64,000 nt of DNA from Arthrobacter sp. Soil782 (GCF_001428435.1 NZ_LMSO01000001.1:1-64000); one strand, 5' to 3'. Shown: positions 53,701 to 63,541, counted from the stretch's first letter. Notes: generated by a model not told the origin, from the sequence alone. Program-made: numbers and translations.

Positions 53701-55578
53701 CTAGACCAGCGAGTCCTGCCACGCTGCGTGCAGGGTGGCGAACCGGCCGTTGCCGCTGATCAAGTCAGCCGGCGTTCCGTCCTCGACCACTGCGCCGTCG
53801 TGAACCACCAGCACGCGATCCGCGATCTCCACCGTGGAGAGCCGGTGCGCAATAATCAACGCGGTCCGGTTGCCGAGCAGTTTCTGCAGGCCCTGCTGGA
53901 CCAGCCGTTCGCTGGGGATGTCCAGCGAGGACGTTGCCTCGTCCAGGATCAGGACTGCCGGATCGGCGAGGAACGCCCGTGCAAAGCTGATGAGCTGCCG
54001 TTGCCCCGAGGAGACCCGGCCACCGCGTTTGTTGACGTCGGTGTCATAGCCCTCGGGCAGCGACGTGATGAAGTCGTGGGCTCCCACAGCCCTGGCCGCC
54101 TGCTCGATTTCTTCCCGGCTCGCCTCAGGCTTGCCCAGGGCGATGTTGTCAGCCACGCTCCCGCTGAACAGGAACGCCTCCTGCGTGACCATCACGACGG
54201 CGCGGCGCAGGTCCTGCGGCGACAGCTGACGGAGGTCCACCCCGTCGAGGGTGATGCTGCCTTCGGAGACGTCGTAGAACCGGGCGATGACCTTGGCAAG
54301 AGTGGACTTGCCGGCGCCCGTCTGGCCAACGAGGGCAATCGTCTGCCCGGCCGGGATCGTGAGGTCCATGCGCGGCAGGATGACGGGACCATCCCCGTAA
54401 CGGAACTCAACGCCGTCGAACTCTATTAGGCCCTGCGCGTCCTTCAACGGCACGGGGTTCTTCGGCGGGCGCACCGTCGGTACTTCCTCCAGGAGCCCGG
54501 ACACCTTCTCGAGCGCCGCCGCTGCTGACTGGAACGAGTTGTAGAACATGGCCATCTGGTCAACCGGTTGGAAGAACCGCTTGCTGTACAGCAGCAGTGC
54601 CAGCAGCGCGCCGACCTCGAGCGATCCGCCAAGCACCCGGAAGCCTCCGAACAGGAGCACCGCGGCCACCGTCACGTTGCCGATCAGGACCAGGCCCGGC
54701 TGGAAGACGCCGTTGAGGTTGATCGAGCGCACCGTCACCTTGCGGTAGTCCTCGGCGAGCTCGTCGTAGCGGTCTGCGTTGACCTTCTCGCGCCGGAACG
54801 CCTTGACCGCACGGATGCCGGTCATCGTCTCGATGAAGTGGACGATCAGCTTCGCCGACACCACCCGCGATGACCGGTAGGCGATCTGCGAGTGCTTCTG
54901 GTACCAGCGCGCCAGGAACGTCATGGGGATAGCCGCGACCAGAAGGAGTAATCCCGTGGGCCAGTCGAGCACGAAGATGGTGACGGCGGTGAAGATCATG
55001 TACATCAGGCCGGACGCCAGGGAACTGACCCCGGAGTCGAGCAGCTCGCGCAGCGCTTCCAGGTCAGAGGTCTGGCGGGAGATGATGCGCCCGGAGGTGT
55101 ACTTCTCGTGGAACTCGAGGCTGAGCCGCTGGGTGTGCCGGAAGACGCGCAGGCGGAGATCCAGCAGCATTTCCTGGCTCAGCCGGGCTGCTGCGAGGAC
55201 GTAGCCGGCTGTGAGGGTCGCTGCCAGTACGGCCGCGATGAGGTAGGTGATGCCCGCAGCCCAGAGCAGCGCGGAGTCGCCCTGCAGCAGCGAGGGGAGA
55301 GCGTGGTCGATACCGAAGGCGATGATCGCCGGCCCGGCCACCCGTGCGATCTGGGAGAAGACCACGAGGAATGCGGTCCAGATGAATTGCCTGCGGTTGG
55401 GGCGGATCAGCGAGCCGAGCAGTTTGAAGGACCGTGTCCGCACCGATTTGTTCTGTGCCCGGTCCAGCATCACCTCGTCCTCGTTGGAGACTCCTGAGGA
55501 AATGATCGACGGCGGCTGGCCCGCGCGGGTGCGCCTGTTCGGCTTTTCCTGTTTCTCCTGTTTCGGTGCTGCACTCAT
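53701..55578 (-). CDS. ABC exporter half-transporter, catalytically complete ATPase
   Basis: 625 residues. After a 60-residue polar N-terminus, six membrane helices span about 60-340 (type IV exporter fold). ATPase: Walker [12 protein letters not shown] at about 417, signature region [15 protein letters not shown] at about 521 and Walker [13 protein letters not shown] with the catalytic Glu. The signature is VSSGQ instead of LSGGQ. The start overlaps the stop of the next gene by 4 bases. It forms a heterodimer with that protein, exporting an unknown substrate (drug or lipid). Confidence 0.93.
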   Translation of the reverse strand: MSAAPKQEKQEKPNRRTRAGQPPSIISSGVSNEDEVMLDRAQNKSVRTRSFKLLGSLIRPNRRQFIWTAFLVVFSQIARVAGPAIIAFGIDHALPSLLQGDSALLWAAGITYLIAAVLAATLTAGYVLAAARLSQEMLLDLRLRVFRHTQRLSLEFHEKYTSGRIISRQTSDLEALRELLDSGVSSLASGLMYMIFTAVTIFVLDWPTGLLLLVAAIPMTFLARWYQKHSQIAYRSSRVVSAKLIVHFIETMTGIRAVKAFRREKVNADRYDELAEDYRKVTVRSINLNGVFQPGLVLIGNVTVAAVLLFGGFRVLGGSLEVGALLALLLYSKRFFQPVDQMAMFYNSFQSAAAALEKVSGLLEEVPTVRPPKNPVPLKDAQGLIEFDGVEFRYGDGPVILPRMDLTIPAGQTIALVGQTGAGKSTLAKVIARFYDVSEGSITLDGVDLRQLSPQDLRRAVVMVTQEAFLFSGSVADNIALGKPEASREEIEQAARAVGAHDFITSLPEGYDTDVNKRGGRVSSGQRQLISFARAFLADPAVLILDEATSSLDIPSERLVQQGLQKLLGNRTALIIAHRLSTVEIADRVLVVHDGAVVEDGTPADLISGNGRFATLHAAWQDSLV

Positions 55579-57395
55579 GCGCGGGCCTCCTGGTCGTTGT
55601 GCTCCAGCTCTTCCAGCTCGCTGTCGAGGTCCACGGGTTCCTCGGTGAGGCTCGCAATGACGTAGCGGTAGTGGTCGCTGCGGGCCAGCAGTTCGGTGTG
55701 GGTACCGACCTCGGAGATGCGTCCGTTCTCCATGAGCGCGACGCGGTCGGCGAGCGCCACTGTGGAGGGGCGGTGGGCCACAATCAGTGTGGTGGTATCC
55801 GCGAGGACCTCGCGCAGGCGCTCCTCCACAAGTTCCTCCGTGCGCACATCGAGCGCGGACAGCGGGTCGTCGAGGACCAGCACCCGCGGCTTGGCCGCGA
55901 TGGCCCGGGCGAGCGCCAGCCGCTGGCGCTGCCCGCCGGAGAGGCTGAGTCCCTCTTCACCGATGAGCGTATCCACGCCCTCGGGAAGCGAATACACGAA
56001 GTGCGCCTGCGCAACGTCCAGCGCCTCGGTGAGGATGGCGTCGTCGTCGTCCTGGGCGTCCACACCCATCAGGACGTTTTCGCGGACCGAGTTGGAAAAC
56101 AGTGTCGTGTCTTCGAAAGCCACCGCTACGTGGCGGCGCAGCTCCTCCAGAGAGAACTCGCGGAGGTCGATCCCGTCGATGCGGATAGCTCCGCCGGTGA
56201 CATCGTAGAGGCGGGGGACCAGTTGGAGCAGGGTGCTCTTGCCGCAGCCGGTCACTCCCACCAGAGCCATGGTTTCGCCGGCCCTCAGCGTGAGGTTGAC
56301 TCCGTCTATGACCGAAGTGGACGTGTCCTTCGCATCGGGATAACGGAAGGAGACGTCGTCGAACGTTACTTCGCCGTGCGGATCGGGAAGCGTGCGGGGA
56401 TCAGGCGGTCCGGTGATCGTGTTCTCAGACTCCATGACCTCGTAGTGGCGGTCGATTGCCGTTTTGGCTGTGAACGTCATGGCGAGCAGCGGGCCGATGA
56501 ACTCGACGCGCCCCGCCACCACTCCGGCGGTTGCGAAGAACGCGACCAGTCCGCCGATGGTGACATCACCGTTGACAGCGAGGAGGATGCCGGTGACCAG
56601 CGAAGCGCCCAGGGCGAGTTCGGGGAGCAGCGTCACGATCAGTGAGAACGTGGCCAGGCTTTTGGCTTTGTGGATTTCCGTTTCACGCAGTTCCTCGGCC
56701 TGGTCACTGAAGGCGTCCAGGGCTTCCCGGCTCCGCCCGAAGGCCTTCAGGACGCGGATTCCGTGGACCGATTCCTCGACGGTGGTGGCGAGGTCACCCG
56801 CCTGGTCCTGGCTCTTGCGCGAGACCCTGCTGTAGGAAGTCCGGAAGCGGAATCCGTAGATCATCACGGGTACCGCTGCAGTCAGGAAGATCAGGGCCAA
56901 GGGCCAGCTCATGAAGAACATGATGGCCACGCCCGCGGTCAGCGTGATTGCGTCCACCACGAGCATGATGGCGCCGAATGCCATCCACCGCCGCATGAGG
57001 TTGAGGTCTGACATGGCACGCGACAGCAGCTGGCCGCTGCCCCAACGGTCATGGAAGGCTACCGCGAGGTTCTGCAGATGACGGTAGAAAGACGTGCGCA
57101 GGTTGGTTTCTACCGTGGTTGCAGGATTGATGACGAAGAACCGTCGCAGGGCAACGAAGACGGCCTCGAGCACTCCGAGCACCAGAACAATCCCGGATGC
57201 GATCCACACGGTGGAACTCGCCTGACCTTCCGCCAGGGCGTCATTGACGAGGACCCGGAAGACCTGCGGGATGGCAAGCACCATGACGCTCGCACCGAGC
57301 GCGGCAAAAAGCCCCAGAACCAGTCGCGGAATGATCGGCTTGAGGTGCGGGTACAGGCGCCTGAGAGACTCCCACAGCGTTGTTTGCGTCGGCAT
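55575..57395 (-). CDS. ABC exporter half-transporter with degenerate Walker B
   Basis: 606 residues. Six membrane helices in the first 320 residues. Walker [16 protein letters not shown] at about 377, canonical signature [16 protein letters not shown] at about 483, but Walker B is [12 protein letters not shown] at about 503, with Asp in place of the catalytic Glu. This matches heterodimeric exporters such as TM287/288 in which one ATP site is degenerate. Transcribed before the 625-residue partner with a 4-bp overlap. The partner's non-canonical signature would complete the same degenerate site, a consistent pairing. Confidence 0.94.
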   Translation of the reverse strand: MPTQTTLWESLRRLYPHLKPIIPRLVLGLFAALGASVMVLAIPQVFRVLVNDALAEGQASSTVWIASGIVLVLGVLEAVFVALRRFFVINPATTVETNLRTSFYRHLQNLAVAFHDRWGSGQLLSRAMSDLNLMRRWMAFGAIMLVVDAITLTAGVAIMFFMSWPLALIFLTAAVPVMIYGFRFRTSYSRVSRKSQDQAGDLATTVEESVHGIRVLKAFGRSREALDAFSDQAEELRETEIHKAKSLATFSLIVTLLPELALGASLVTGILLAVNGDVTIGGLVAFFATAGVVAGRVEFIGPLLAMTFTAKTAIDRHYEVMESENTITGPPDPRTLPDPHGEVTFDDVSFRYPDAKDTSTSVIDGVNLTLRAGETMALVGVTGCGKSTLLQLVPRLYDVTGGAIRIDGIDLREFSLEELRRHVAVAFEDTTLFSNSVRENVLMGVDAQDDDDAILTEALDVAQAHFVYSLPEGVDTLIGEEGLSLSGGQRQRLALARAIAAKPRVLVLDDPLSALDVRTEELVEERLREVLADTTTLIVAHRPSTVALADRVALMENGRISEVGTHTELLARSDHYRYVIASLTEEPVDLDSELEELEHNDQEARA

Positions 57396-57515
57396 GTACT
57401 TCTCTCGAAAGTTGAAGATTCGAGGGAGCCGAAATTTTCGTGTCCCCCAGCAACAATCCTATGTCAGACCGTGCGCGACGCGCTCGTCAGGGAACCGACA
57501 CCGCGGACCCGTTGC

Positions 57516-58451
57516 TCAGCGGGACGTGAGCGTCAGTAATACTGCTTCGGGGCGGCAGGCGAAACGGACTGGCGCAAACCGCGAGGTTCCGATTCCTGCG
57601 GACACATTCAGCGGGGCTGTCCGGCCGTTGTGTTCCCACTGGGTCAGACCACGGGCACGCCAGGTGGGCAGATCACAATTGCTGACAAGGGCGCCGTACC
57701 CGGGAACGCATACCTGTCCGCCATGTGTGTGGCCGGCGAATATCAGGTCTGCTCCGCCGTCGGTGAAGGTGTCGAGGACACGCTGGTACGGGGCATGGGC
57801 GACGCCGACACGAAGGTGGGGTGCCTCGCCTGCGGTGCTGCTTCCCGCCGGGAAGCCGGCGAACTTGTCCCGTCCCAAATGCGGATCATCAACGCCGCTC
57901 AGATCGAGCCGGACGCCGCGAACAGCAACCGACTGCGACCGGTTGGTCAGATCAACCCAGCCTGCGGAGCCGAACCGCGCGAACATTTGCTGCCAGGGAA
58001 GTTCCTTCAGCGGCTTGTCTGCCTTGCTTGAGGAGGGACCGGTGAAGTACTTGAACGGATTCTGCAGCCGCGGTGCGTAGTAATCGTTGGAACCGGGAAC
58101 AAAGACACCCGGGAACTCGAGGAGCGGTTCGAGCGCATCCAGGAGGGGCGCAAGCGCCTTGGGGTGGCTGAGGTTGTCGCCGGTATTCACCACGAGGTCC
58201 GGCTTCAACTCGGCCAGGCCCTGCAGCCACTTGGTCTTGGCGGCCTGACGGGGCACCATGTGGATATCCGAGAGGTGCAGGACCTGCAGCGGCCTGCTGC
58301 CGGGGGGAAGAATCGCGAGGTTCTCCTTGCGAAGTCCGAAGAGGTTGCGCTCGACGAACGCTGCGTACCCGAAGGTGGCGACGCCGGCCGCTGCTGTTAT
58401 GCCCAGCGCTACCGCTGCGCCGTTACGCGAACCCTCTGTGGTTGTCCCCAC
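57516..58451 (-). CDS. Metallophosphoesterase, membrane-associated
   Basis: 311 residues from GTG 58451, two bases after the PBP stop. An N-terminal hydrophobic helix (AAVALGITAAAGVATFGYAA) precedes the phosphoesterase domain. Metal motifs: VLHLSDIHMVP at about 57, LVVNTGDNL at about 87, VPGSNDYY (GNHD variant) at about 118, VAHAPYQ and FAGHTHGGQV. This is the YaeI-like (COG1408) group, often membrane-anchored. Probably co-transcribed with the class A PBP. Substrate unknown; a cell-envelope role is suggested by the neighbour. Confidence 0.88.
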   Translation of the reverse strand: MGTTTEGSRNGAAVALGITAAAGVATFGYAAFVERNLFGLRKENLAILPPGSRPLQVLHLSDIHMVPRQAAKTKWLQGLAELKPDLVVNTGDNLSHPKALAPLLDALEPLLEFPGVFVPGSNDYYAPRLQNPFKYFTGPSSSKADKPLKELPWQQMFARFGSAGWVDLTNRSQSVAVRGVRLDLSGVDDPHLGRDKFAGFPAGSSTAGEAPHLRVGVAHAPYQRVLDTFTDGGADLIFAGHTHGGQVCVPGYGALVSNCDLPTWRARGLTQWEHNGRTAPLNVSAGIGTSRFAPVRFACRPEAVLLTLTSR

Positions 58452-58453
58452 GA

Positions 58454-60799
58454 TCAGCCGTTACCTCCGCCGTTGCCGTTTCCATTACCGTTGCCGTTCC
58501 CATTGTTGCCTGAATTGTCCGGGGGCGTAACGGGCAAGGTGTTACCGCCGGGTGCCGGAGGGAGAATCAGCTGACCGTTGTTGGTTGTGCCGTTGGTTGT
58601 CCCGTTGGAATTCGGCTGCTGTGAGAACTGGTCCTGCTGTTCCTGGCGGCTGGTATTGATCATGTTCGACGGCGGGTCAGCAAACGGCTCGGGCTGGTAG
58701 GAACCTTGGATCTGCTGCATGTAGCGGGCCCAGGACGGCGCAGCGATCAGCGAACCGTCGATCTCCGGGTAAGTCCGTCCGCCAATCTGCATTCCGCTAA
58801 GGCTCGTGTTGCCTTCTTTCCAGTTACCGATCCACGAGGCCGTTGCCATGGCGGAGTTGTAACCCATGAACCAGGTCTGCGAGCGGGCGTCATTGGTGCC
58901 GGTCTTGCCGGCCATGGGGATGTCGCCGAACTCAAGCAACTGGCCCGAACCGCGCTCTATCACTGCCTGGGTGGCGTAGTTTACTCCGCGCGCGATTTCC
59001 TTCGGGATGACCTGCTCACATGATTCCGGCGGAACCGGATAAGTGTCTCCGTTGACCGCAGTCACTTCAACAAGTGCCCGAGGCTCGCATTTGAGGCCTT
59101 CGGCGGCAAGGGTGGCATAGGCGGTTGCCATCGACATCGGGGAGACGTCGCTCGAACCACCGATGAGCATCGGGACGTTGACATCGACCGGAAGTGGCTC
59201 ACCCTCCGAGCTCTTCCCGTTGTGCACGCCCATCTCGAAGGCCATGTCACGGATCTTGCAGAGGTCGAGCTGTTCGGCGGTCTCGAAGGTCACCGTGTTG
59301 TAGGACTGCGCAAGGCCTTCAAGAACGGTGTAATTGCCGTAATTGGTGTCGCCATAGTTCTGCGGCTCGTACTCGTAATTCGGGTCGTCGCTGAGGATCT
59401 CGTAGAACCCTCGCGGCAGGCAGCTGGCCTCCCAGCGATCGCCGGCAGGGTAAGCCTTCTTGCTGCCGTCCACCACTGTATTGAGCGACCGGCCGTCTTC
59501 CAGCCAGGCGGCCACGACAAACGGCTTGAAGGTCGAGCCCGGCTGGAATCCGCCGAGACCGCCAATGGGTTTGTTCGGATCACCCTTGTAATAGGAGTCC
59601 ACGTTGAAGTTCTGCACGGAGTCGCCCGGCGTTTCACCCGGCATGAACCGCGTGTTCTGAGCCATGACCAGGATGTCTCCGGTGCCCGGCTCGAGGCTCA
59701 CCATGGAGTGACCGACGGCGGGATCGGTGGTCTCGCGGTTCGCTGTCTCATTGATTGCCGTCTGGGCAGCTGCCTGTGCGCGCGCATCGAGTGTGGTTTT
59801 GATGGTCAGACCGCCGCGGTACAGCAGGTTCTCCCGGTCCTCACGGGTTTCGCCGTAGGCAGGATCATTGAGGACCAGGTGCGTCACGTAGTCGCAGAAG
59901 TAGGGTGCCTGCTCGGCGCCTACGCAGCCATTAAGGACCGGCGTAATGTTCAGTCCGAGATCGGAGGCAACGGCGGCGTCATACTCTTCCTGAGTAATTT
60001 TGCCGGTCTCCAGCATGCGGCCGATCACCAGGTTGCGGCGCTCCAGCGAGCGCTCCGGGTAGAGCTCGGGGCTGTAGAAGGTGGGACCGTTGACCACGCC
60101 GGCCAGCAACGCGGCCTGCTGGATGTTCAGGTCTTTCGCCTCAACGTTGAAGAAGTACTTGGAGGCGGCCTGGACGCCGTAGGTGTTGCCGGTGAACGGC
60201 ACAATGTTCAGGTAGCCGGCGAGAATCTCGTCCTTGCTCAGCTCCTTCTCCACGGCGATAGCCAGCTTCGCTTCACGGAGCTTGTCGCCCAGGGTTTTTT
60301 GACCGCTGAAGGTGATGTCGCCGCCGCTCTGCATGCTGGCGTCGATGAGTACGTTGTTGACGTACTGCTGCGTGATGGTGGAAGCCCCACGGGTGGTGTC
60401 GCTGCTGATGTTGCTGATGGCAGCGCTGATGATGCCCTGCAGGTCAACGCCGCCGTGGTTGTAGAACTGGTCATCCTCGATGGCGATCAGCGCATCAGTC
60501 ATGTTCTCGGAGACCTGATCCAGCGTCACGGGCTGGCGGTTCTCCTCATACAGAGTGGCGATCAGCGAGCCGTCGGAGGCAACGATCTTGGAGGGTTGGG
60601 CGAGCGCACCGCGCTCAAGCTCAGCCGGGAGGTTCTCGAAGAACTGGATGGACGCGGAGGCGCCGGTGCCGGCAGCAGCAGCCACGGGCACGAGGAGACC
60701 GGCAGCAAGCACCCCACTCAATCCACTGATTCCAAGAAATGCAATGATTTTCCCCAGGGTGGTTGCCGTGTCAAAGAAAGGAGATTTACGAGCAGCCAT
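58454..60799 (-). CDS. Bifunctional class A penicillin-binding protein (glycosyltransferase and transpeptidase)
   Basis: 781 residues from ATG 60799. One membrane anchor (IIAFLGISGLSGVLAAGLLV at about 16-35). The GT51 domain has EDDQFYNHGGVDLQGIISAA (about 111), GASTITQQYVNNVL and EKELSKDEILAGYLNIVPFT. The transpeptidase has FQPGSTFKPFV (SxxK, about 421), SYNT (SxN, about 496) and GKTGTN (KTG, about 631). The tail after about 730 is Asn/Gly/Thr-rich (low complexity) ending in NG repeats. It polymerises and cross-links peptidoglycan outside the membrane. Divergent from the DUF4177 gene. Confidence 0.95.
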   Translation of the reverse strand: MAARKSPFFDTATTLGKIIAFLGISGLSGVLAAGLLVPVAAAAGTGASASIQFFENLPAELERGALAQPSKIVASDGSLIATLYEENRQPVTLDQVSENMTDALIAIEDDQFYNHGGVDLQGIISAAISNISSDTTRGASTITQQYVNNVLIDASMQSGGDITFSGQKTLGDKLREAKLAIAVEKELSKDEILAGYLNIVPFTGNTYGVQAASKYFFNVEAKDLNIQQAALLAGVVNGPTFYSPELYPERSLERRNLVIGRMLETGKITQEEYDAAVASDLGLNITPVLNGCVGAEQAPYFCDYVTHLVLNDPAYGETREDRENLLYRGGLTIKTTLDARAQAAAQTAINETANRETTDPAVGHSMVSLEPGTGDILVMAQNTRFMPGETPGDSVQNFNVDSYYKGDPNKPIGGLGGFQPGSTFKPFVVAAWLEDGRSLNTVVDGSKKAYPAGDRWEASCLPRGFYEILSDDPNYEYEPQNYGDTNYGNYTVLEGLAQSYNTVTFETAEQLDLCKIRDMAFEMGVHNGKSSEGEPLPVDVNVPMLIGGSSDVSPMSMATAYATLAAEGLKCEPRALVEVTAVNGDTYPVPPESCEQVIPKEIARGVNYATQAVIERGSGQLLEFGDIPMAGKTGTNDARSQTWFMGYNSAMATASWIGNWKEGNTSLSGMQIGGRTYPEIDGSLIAAPSWARYMQQIQGSYQPEPFADPPSNMINTSRQEQQDQFSQQPNSNGTTNGTTNNGQLILPPAPGGNTLPVTPPDNSGNNGNGNGNGNGNGGGNG

Positions 60800-60836
60800 G
60801 CACTCCAGTTTACAAGCACGCGCTACCCTGTGAGTC

Positions 60837-60998
60837 ATGACCAAATGGGAGTACTCCACAATTCCGCTCATCATCCATGCAACGAAACAGATTCTCGACC
60901 AGTGGGGTGAGGACGGCTGGGAGCTCGTGCAGGTGGTTCCGGGGCCTGACGGCAACGGTCTGGTTGCCTATCTCAAACGGGAGAAAAACGCGTCGTGA
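60837..60998 (+). CDS. DUF4177 family small protein
   Basis: 53 residues: MTKWEYSTIPLIIH, then ATKQILDQWGEDGWELVQVV and PGPDGNGLVAYLKREKNAS. The WEY...ILDxWGxDGWELVQV pattern is that of DUF4177, a common tiny protein of unknown function. The TGA stop overlaps the GTG start of the RidA gene (4 bases), so the two are translationally coupled. Divergent from the class A PBP gene with 37 bases between starts. Confidence 0.9.
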   Translation: MTKWEYSTIPLIIHATKQILDQWGEDGWELVQVVPGPDGNGLVAYLKREKNAS

Positions 60999-61477
60999 CC
61001 AGCGCCAATGAAGCAGTGTCAGCGGTGGAGAGCAGGCTGAAGGATCTCGGGATCACCCTCCCCGAGGTGGCCGCTCCGGTGGCCGCCTACGTTCCCGCAG
61101 TAGTCTCCGGCAACTACGTCTACACCTCCGGGCAGCTTCCGTTTATTAACGGTGAACTCCCAGCTACAGGCAAGGTCGGCAGTGACATAGCAGCCGAGCA
61201 GGCCAAGGAGTTTGCGGCCGTCTGCGCAGTCAATGCACTCGCGGCTGTGAAGTCCCAGATCGGAGACCTCGACCGCATCAGCCGGATCGTCAAGGTGGTG
61301 GGCTTCGTCGCGTCGGATCCCACGTTCACGGGCCAGCCCGGGGTCATCAATGGAGCGTCCGAGCTGCTGGGGCAGGTATTCGGCGAGGCCGGCGCCCACG
61401 CGCGTTCCGCCGTCGGGGTTGCGGTACTACCATTGAATGCGTCGGTAGAAGTCGAGATTATCGCGGAGTTCATCTAG
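60995..61477 (+). CDS. RidA / YjgF-family protein
   Basis: 160 residues from GTG 60995, overlapping the DUF4177 stop by 4 bases. The fold is recognised from VSGNYVYTSGQLPFINGELP, KVGSDIAAEQAKEFAAVCAVNAL, RIVKVVGFVASDPTFTGQPG and RSAVGVAVLPLNASVEVEI. The length and the GxVGxDxxxEQA form match the 'YjgF-like, 150-residue' branch. It may deaminate reactive imines, but several catalytic residues of classical RidA cannot be placed with certainty here. Followed after 5 bases by the NUDIX gene. Confidence 0.88.
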   Translation: MTSANEAVSAVESRLKDLGITLPEVAAPVAAYVPAVVSGNYVYTSGQLPFINGELPATGKVGSDIAAEQAKEFAAVCAVNALAAVKSQIGDLDRISRIVKVVGFVASDPTFTGQPGVINGASELLGQVFGEAGAHARSAVGVAVLPLNASVEVEIIAEFI

Positions 61478-61482
61478 TCACC

Positions 61483-62394
61483 GTGAACCGTTCAAGCACC
61501 AGGCTCTTCCCAGTCCCGGAAGAGCAGCAGGGTGCCGCCCGCAGCTGGATTGATCACGGCGAGCGCACCCCAATGAAGCCGCGTCCGGCGTCGTCGGTCG
61601 TGTTGATCCGTGACGCTCCGGTCGGTACCGAGGTGTACCTCTCCTACCGCCGGGGGGAGTCACCGCTTGGCGTGGTGGCCTTCCCCGGCGGAAGTGTGGA
61701 GGAGAACGACGACGATCCCGTCACCTGGTTTGGCCCCTCACCTGCCCACTGGGCAGCGGCACTGGCAACCGATGATCATCATGTTGCGCGGCGATTTGTG
61801 ATTGCCGCGATCCGCGAACTTTTCGAGGAGACCGGCGTGCTGCTCGCCGGCCCGGATGCGTCGAGCCTTGTTGAGGGCACCCGCCACCCGCAGTGGATGG
61901 AAGCCCGTGAAGCAATCGCCGCCGGTGACAGGACGTTTGCGGAGATCCTCGCCAAGCGGGGCCTCGGTCTGCGCACCGACCTGATCAAGCCGCTCTCCGC
62001 GTGGCTAAGCCCCGACTTTGCTCATCGCCGTTTCGATACGAGGTACTTTGCCGCGGCCCAGCCGGTGAACCAGGAGCCTACCCTCCTGGCGAGCAAGGGC
62101 GTGTGGGGACAGTGGCGGTGGTCTGCCGAGGAGATCATGCAGCGCAATACCACCTCCCTCGGCGACGAGGTCAACCAGCCGAACACCGCCGGCCGGACGC
62201 TGAGCGAGCTCACCGTCCCGGCGGTTGAGCTCATTCTCGAGAAGATTGGCTCCTCGCGCGGCTGCATCGCCTATCTTTCCCACAAGCGGCCGATGAAGGT
62301 CTTCTCCCCCCGGCTCGTTGAGGCCGAGGGTGAAACGAAGATCGAGGTCGAGTGCTCAACCGCCACGGAAGGCTCTGAGCAGCGCGGCCGGTAG
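61483..62394 (+). CDS. NUDIX hydrolase (COG0494 type with long insert)
   Basis: 303 residues from GTG 61483, five bases after the RidA stop. The Nudix fold starts PASSVVLIRDAPVGTEVYLS, then FPGGSVEENDDDPVTW, and the Nudix helix RFVIAAIRELFEETGVLLAG at about 106-125 (REL-EETGV core). An insert of about 40 residues separates the FPGG loop from the helix, as in NUDT19-like proteins. It hydrolyses a nucleoside diphosphate derivative, perhaps a CoA ester; substrate unknown. Third gene of the DUF4177-RidA-NUDIX run. Confidence 0.9.
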   Translation: MNRSSTRLFPVPEEQQGAARSWIDHGERTPMKPRPASSVVLIRDAPVGTEVYLSYRRGESPLGVVAFPGGSVEENDDDPVTWFGPSPAHWAAALATDDHHVARRFVIAAIRELFEETGVLLAGPDASSLVEGTRHPQWMEAREAIAAGDRTFAEILAKRGLGLRTDLIKPLSAWLSPDFAHRRFDTRYFAAAQPVNQEPTLLASKGVWGQWRWSAEEIMQRNTTSLGDEVNQPNTAGRTLSELTVPAVELILEKIGSSRGCIAYLSHKRPMKVFSPRLVEAEGETKIEVECSTATEGSEQRGR

Positions 62395-62417
62395 CCGCCG
62401 TCGTCCAGCTTCAATCT

Positions 62418-62482
62418 GGAACTTTTGCGCACCTACGGTGACTTTCCAGCGTCGGAAGCCGCATGATCTGCGCAAAAGTTGC
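62418..62482 (+). repeat. 65-bp palindromic repeat, copy A (upstream of the DUF559 gene)
   Basis: The ends AACTTTTGCGC (62420-62430) and GCGCAAAAGTT (62470-62480) are perfect 11-bp complements. The first 27 bases are identical to copy B (63467-63493) and about four fifths of all positions agree over 65 bp. Read in frame, copy A spells LLRTYGDFPASEAA and a stop, the same C-terminal tail that copy B encodes for the DUF559 gene. Only about 23 bases lie between the NUDIX stop and copy A, so no body of a gene precedes it. Confidence 0.9.
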
Positions 62483-62532
62483 CGGCTGTGGATAGTCGGC
62501 GCACAGGATTCGGGAATGCGTTGAGATAGAAC

Positions 62533-63515
62533 ATGGCCAAACGCGCTCCCTTGCCCGACGAACTGGTTGGACGGTCCTTCACCTTGCGGTCAGCGCTCAG
62601 CGCTGACCTGTCGATCAGCCGAACGCGCGCGAAGGATCTGACCACCCCCAGCCGGGAAGTGCGCGTGCCCGTCGGCGCTATCCATCCCGTTTTATCGCGC
62701 TGCCGACCCTACGTGGAGTTGCTGCCGGGGAGTTTCGTTTCGCATACGACCGCCGCAGAGATTCACGGGATACACCTACCGCACTGGATTTCCCACGAGC
62801 AGGTGCACTTGTCCCGTGGTAGACAGACAGCCGGACCGCGCAGGAAGGGAGTCAAGGGCCATCGCCTCGATATCTCCGAAGGAGACGTTGTTGAAATCGA
62901 TGGGTTGCCTGTGACGTCGCTCGCCGAACCTGGCTGGATTTGGCAACGGTGCTACCGCTCGAGGACCTGGTGGTTGCCGGCGACCAGATCATCAGCGAAC
63001 ACACCCGCTCCTTCGGCCCGCCAAGGATCCCAATGGTCCCGAAACGGGACCTGGAGCGGTTCATCGCAACACACGGACGGAGCTGGGGCATACAGAGGGC
63101 GCGGTCAGCTTTTGATCGGCTTCGCGTCGGCGTCGACTCGCCACCGGAGAGTCTAGTGCGCCTGATCCTGGAGGACGCAGGGTTACCGGAATTCTCGGTG
63201 AACTATTCGCTACGGGACGCAAACGGGTTGATCGTTGCCTGGACGGACCTTGGCTGCGAGGCGTTCCGGGTCTGTATCGAATACGACGGCGAGCATCACC
63301 TGACGCCCGAACAGCAGGCCAAGGATATGGCCAGAGATGCCAAAGTTGCAGAGGTTGAGTGGGCGCAGGTGAAACTGAACCGCCTTGACCTGCCGGAGGG
63401 CGGCTGGCGGGTCGTCGCGAAGGTCAAGAAGGCACTCCTCCGGCAGGGATGGCGCCCGGGATCCCAGGAACTTTTGCGCACCTACGGTGACTTCCCGGCG
63501 GCTGAAGTCACCTGA
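62533..63515 (+). pseudogene. DUF559 (Vsr/PDDEXK-like) nuclease-family gene with a 1-base frameshift
   Basis: Two frames join at about 62925. Frame 1 (from ATG 62533) has the N-terminal helix-turn-helix-like part up to GLPVTSLA. Frame 2 continues from there with RTWLDLATVLPLEDLVVAGD, and ends with the nuclease-like part: SPPESLVRLILEDAG, VAWTDLGCEAFRVCIEYDGE, then HHLTPEQQAKDM and VQVKLNRLDL-like strands. Adding one base in GCCGA (62923-62927) restores a single 327-codon gene. Such proteins (AbiEi-like N-terminus plus DUF559) are multicopy in Micrococcaceae. The 3' end, LLRTYGDFPAAEVT, lies inside repeat copy B. Function unknown; a sequencing error cannot be excluded. Confidence 0.85.
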
Positions 63516-63531
63516 CCTGCACAAAAGTTCC
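63467..63531 (+). repeat. 65-bp palindromic repeat, copy B (at the 3' end of the DUF559 gene)
   Basis: The ends GGAACTTTTG (63467-63476) and CAAAAGTTCC (63522-63531) are perfect 10-bp complements. It starts inside the coding end of the DUF559 gene and the right arm follows the stop codon by 7 bases, so transcription of the gene would place this hairpin at the mRNA 3' end. Direct orientation relative to copy A, 1049 bp apart. Confidence 0.9.
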
Positions 63532-63541
63532 CAAAGGGGGG

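Noticed and set aside
59222-60910. Long open frame (562 codons) on the plus strand
   Set aside because: It is the antisense of the class A PBP gene, which has all catalytic motifs. Long open antisense frames are expected in high-GC DNA.
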